From positions 1 to 8,026 of the forward strand of contig CAJUQQ010000075.1 in NCBI GenBank assembly GCA_910588175.1: a stretch of 8,026 bases of DNA, written 5' to 3'. Of the stretch, positions 5,731-8,026 are shown piece after piece. The number at the start of each line of letters is the position of its first letter. Position 1 is the stretch's first letter. Source of the stretch: an uncultured Oscillibacter sp. Its GTDB lineage: Bacteria > Bacillota > Clostridia > Oscillospirales > Oscillospiraceae. The notes beneath the pieces were generated by a model. That model ran no database searches, was not told the DNA's origin, and saw only the letters and a list, made by a program, of their open reading frames with translations. Position numbers and translations under genes: made by a program.

Positions 5731-8026
5731 ATGACAAAGAAACATCTCTTGGCTCTAGCCCTGGCCCTGGTCCTTCTGACCAGCCTGGCCTCCCCCGCCC
5801 TGGCGGCGGAAACCGCGTCGGTCATCCGGCTGACGAAGACCACCGGAACGGTGGAGATTTCCAAGAGCAGCGGGAAGTCTGTCTCCCTGCTGAAAAACAT
5901 GCGGCTCTACAACGGCTACCATGTGGTGACCTCTGAGGAGAGCTACGCCTGGGTCAACCTGGACGACTCCAAGCTCATCAAAGAGGCGCCGAGAGTGAAG
6001 TTGAAGTCCGGAAGGACGGAAAACACCTGGAGGTCCTTCTCTTGGACGGCAACCTCCTCTTCGACGTAGCCGAGCCCCTGGAGAACGACGAATCCATGAA
6101 CATCCGCACCTCCACTCTGGCGGTGGGCATCCGGGGCACCAGCGGGTGGATTGAAATCATCGACCGCTGGGCCGCCCGGGTCTTCGTGCTGGAAGGCGTG
6201 GTAGAGTGCTCCGTGGCGGACCCCGTCACCGGCCAGGTCAAAACCGAGGCCGTCCGGGGCGGCGAAACGGTCATCTGCACCGCCTATCCCCAGGACCGGT
6301 CCGGGGACAAGTGCGACATTATCCGGCAGACCTACACCGTGGACGACATCCCCGGCTTCGTGCTGACGGACCTGACCCGGGACATCCCTCTGTGCGACAA
6401 AATCGAGGCCGAGACCGGTCTGGACATTCCCCGGGGCCTGGCAACCGTGGCCGGAGGCGACCCCAGTGGCCGTCTGCCCAGCGGGGACGCCGCCACGCCG
6501 GAGGTTCTGGGCGAAGCCGACCGCCGGGAGGACGAGGACGAAGACGCCCTCCACGAGCAGTTGGAGGAAGTCCAAAAGGAAGAGGAAAAACAGCCGGATT
6601 ACATCTCCCCGGACAAGCCTCTGAACAGGCCCGCCTCCCCCTCCCCCAGTGAGAATTCCGACAGCGGCTCCAGCAGTGGCTCCAACAGCGGTTCCAACGG
6701 GGGTTCCAACGGGGATTCCGGCACAACGCCCACCCCGCCGGTTAAGCAGGGCATGAAACTGACGGACGTAGAAGTCCAGGCCTTGCTGGATGCCGGAAGT
6801 TCCGTCTCCATCCCACCCAACACCGACGCGTCCGACGCCACCCCGAAGAAAAACACCCTGGAGGTGGACACGGGCCTGACCGTGGCGGCGGGAAAGACCC
6901 TGGACCTCCAGACCGGCATTGACATGGAGGTTTACCAGGGCAAAACCCTGCGGGTAGACGGCACGCTGACGGCGGACGCCCTCCAGAACAACGGCACAAC
7001 CGTAGTCACCAGCGGGGACACCCTCCGCCTCCGGGGGAATCTGACCACCGCTGGAACCCTGAATGTTTCCGCCACGGGCCGGGTGATCGTGGACGGGACC
7101 TTTACCCGGACCGGGACCCTGACCCTGGCCTCCGGGGCGGTTGTGATGGCGAAGAGCTTTGCCTCCGGGGCGGCCCCCGAGGGCTGGGAGGTCTCCGCCG
7201 GAGCGGACGCCAACGGGTACTACACCCTGGAGCCCGCCGGGACGGTGACGCCGCCCGACCCGCCGGAGCCGCCCGATCCGCCGGATCCGCCTGACCCGCC
7301 GGGGCAGGGACCCTACACCGTAACCTATGACGCAAACGGCGGCACGGCCTCCTCCGCCACCGGGCAGACCGATGAAAACGGCGTCCTGGCCAGCCTGGCC
7401 ACGGCGGATTACCCCGTAACCACGGGCACTATGACCTTCGCGGGCTGGTACACCGCGAAAACCGGCGGCACGGAGGTGACCGCGGGTTCCACCCTTACGG
7501 AAGACACCACGCTGTATGCCCGCTGGAATGGGTGGTCCCTCGTTGGCGGGAAATTGACCGTGGCCGGAACTGCGGCGGAAACAGATTATTCTATAAACGC
7601 CTCGCCCTGGACTTCATATAGAGACCATATCACGGAAGCGGTCGTTCTGGAGGGGGTCACCGGCATTGGGGACTATGCCTTCTCCGACTGTTCCGCCCTG
7701 ACCGGCGTGACCATACCGGACAGCGTCACAAGCATTGGGGACCGTGCCTTCTCCGGCTGTTCCGCCCTGACCGGCGTGACCATACCGGACAGCGTCACAA
7801 GCATTGGGAACAGTGCCTTCTCCAGCTGTTCCAGCCTGACCAGCGTGAACATACCGGATAGCGTCACAAGCATTGGGAACAGTGCCTTCTACGGCTGTTC
7901 CGGCCTGACCAGCGTGACCATACCGGACAGCGTCACAAGCATTGGGAACGGTGCCTTCCGGAACTGTTCCAGCCTGACCAGCGTGACCATACCGGACAGC
8001 GTCACAAGCATTGGGAACGGTGCCTT
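5731..8026 (+). CDS. Secreted FecR-domain / InlB B-repeat / BspA-type leucine-rich repeat protein; frameshifted, 3' end outside window
   Basis: Large exported, probably surface-associated protein. Residues 1-26 are a signal peptide ending ALA-AE. A FecR-like domain follows (about 30-190 of the joined protein; IRTSTLAVGIRGTSGW is its signature). The reading frame of the ATG ends at a TAG at 6067-6069, but domain continuity passes to the -1 frame between about 5985 (after LIKE) and 5988 (AESEVEVRKDGK). That frame stays open to the window edge, so about one base appears to be missing near GAGGCGCC. Order after FecR: acidic helix (EDEDEDALHEQLEEVQKEEE, about 6528-6591), Ser/Gly/Asn linker, hydrophobic Thr/Gly-rich beta-repeat-like domain (about 6740-7240), Pro-Pro-Asp linker, InlB B-repeat (about 7317-7526, YDANGG...FAGWY...LYARW), then BspA-like LRRs. 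A gene caller would report 5731-6069 and a second piece, perhaps from ATG 6096. Function is likely adhesion or ligand binding (inference). Frameshift cause is open: sequence error or mutation. Confidence 0.8.
5983..6003 (+). other. Apparent -1 frameshift site in the FecR domain
   Basis: The upstream frame gives ...NLDDSKLIKE, then loses similarity and stops at 6067-6069. The frame offset by two gives AESEVEVRKDGKHLEVLLLDG, the expected continuation of this FecR subtype. Adding one base in GAGGCGCC restores a continuous frame. No heptameric slippery sequence or homopolymer run is visible, so programmed frameshifting or simple slippage is not supported. Confidence 0.75.
6648..6722 (+). repeat. 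Ser/Gly/Asn-rich linker repeat
   Basis: Short repeats of GGC/GGT-TCC-AAC encode SGSNSGSNGGSNGDSG, a flexible low-complexity linker between the acidic helix and the next domain. Such tracts can change length by slippage. Confidence 0.7.
7251..7301 (+). repeat. Pro-Pro-Asp/Glu linker repeat
   Basis: Six near-tandem 9-base units, the last partial, encode PPDPPEPPDPPDPPDPP, a stiff extended spacer just before the InlB B-repeat domain. Such spacers are typical of secreted Gram-positive modular proteins. Confidence 0.85.
7641..8026 (+). repeat. Tandem 69-base BspA-type leucine-rich repeats (LRR_5)
   Basis: Units begin at 7641 (degenerate first unit), 7710, 7779, 7848, 7917 and 7986 (cut by the edge), with exact 69-base spacing. 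Each encodes 23 residues of the pattern TIPDSVTSIGxxAFxxCSxLTxV. The first 30 bases of the units from 7710 on are nearly identical; variation is concentrated at residues after SIG and around AFxxCS. A cap segment (WSLVGGKLTVAGTA...PWTSY, about 7530-7622) precedes the array, as is common in this family. Confidence 0.93.

Noticed and set aside
5571..5900. Minus-strand open frame across the divergent promoter region
   Set aside because: It overlaps both promoters and the signal peptide coding of the plus-strand gene and shows no family features.
7641..8026. Possible CRISPR-like repeat array
   Set aside because: The 69-base period is in frame, has no unique spacers and encodes leucine-rich repeats.

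Overview
The window looks like chromosomal DNA of a GC-rich Clostridia species, most likely an Oscillospiraceae-type gut anaerobe (Oscillibacter/Flavonifractor/Lawsonibacter-like). That placement is an inference from GC-rich coding DNA with A/T-rich sigma-A promoters, strong AGGAGG-type ribosome binding sites, an F-type ATP synthase operon, a MepA-like MATE exporter, and a FecR/InlB-B/BspA-LRR surface protein of a kind common in these bacteria. No RNA gene, CRISPR array or insertion sequence was seen.

Layout. The left 5.5 kb is read on the minus strand; the right 2.3 kb is read on the plus strand. From right to left on the minus strand: a MATE exporter (4168-5541) with its own promoter and terminator; a PAQR/hemolysin III family membrane protein (3177-3890) with its own promoter, a palindromic candidate operator and a terminator; then the ATP synthase operon, with a near-consensus promoter (3010-3037), a leader hairpin, atpB (a), atpE (c), atpF (b) and the start of atpA (alpha), which runs off the left edge. 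On the plus strand, a divergent promoter next to the MATE promoter drives a large secreted protein (signal peptide, FecR domain, acidic and Ser/Gly/Asn linkers, a beta-repeat-like domain, a Pro-Pro-Asp linker, an InlB B-repeat, BspA-type leucine-rich repeats). It runs off the right edge and carries an apparent -1 frameshift near 5986.

Most notable observation. The usual order is atpB-E-F-H-A. Here there is no separate atpH (delta). Instead the alpha subunit starts with about 80 extra residues that match the C-terminal domain of delta (OSCP), joined through a Ser-Gly-Ser-Gly linker to a full alpha N-terminus. The N-terminal helical domain of delta is not encoded in this part of the operon. Each F1 would then carry three delta C-terminal domains instead of one delta subunit. 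The c subunit is also unusual, with a signal peptide and an acidic linker before its two membrane helices.

How the genes relate. atpB, E, F and A form one tightly packed operon for the membrane rotor/stator and catalytic head of the ATP synthase. The PAQR protein, the MATE pump and the surface protein are separate transcription units with no clear functional tie to it. All intergenic gaps are shorter than 300 bases, and their contents are listed as promoters, operators, hairpins and terminators.
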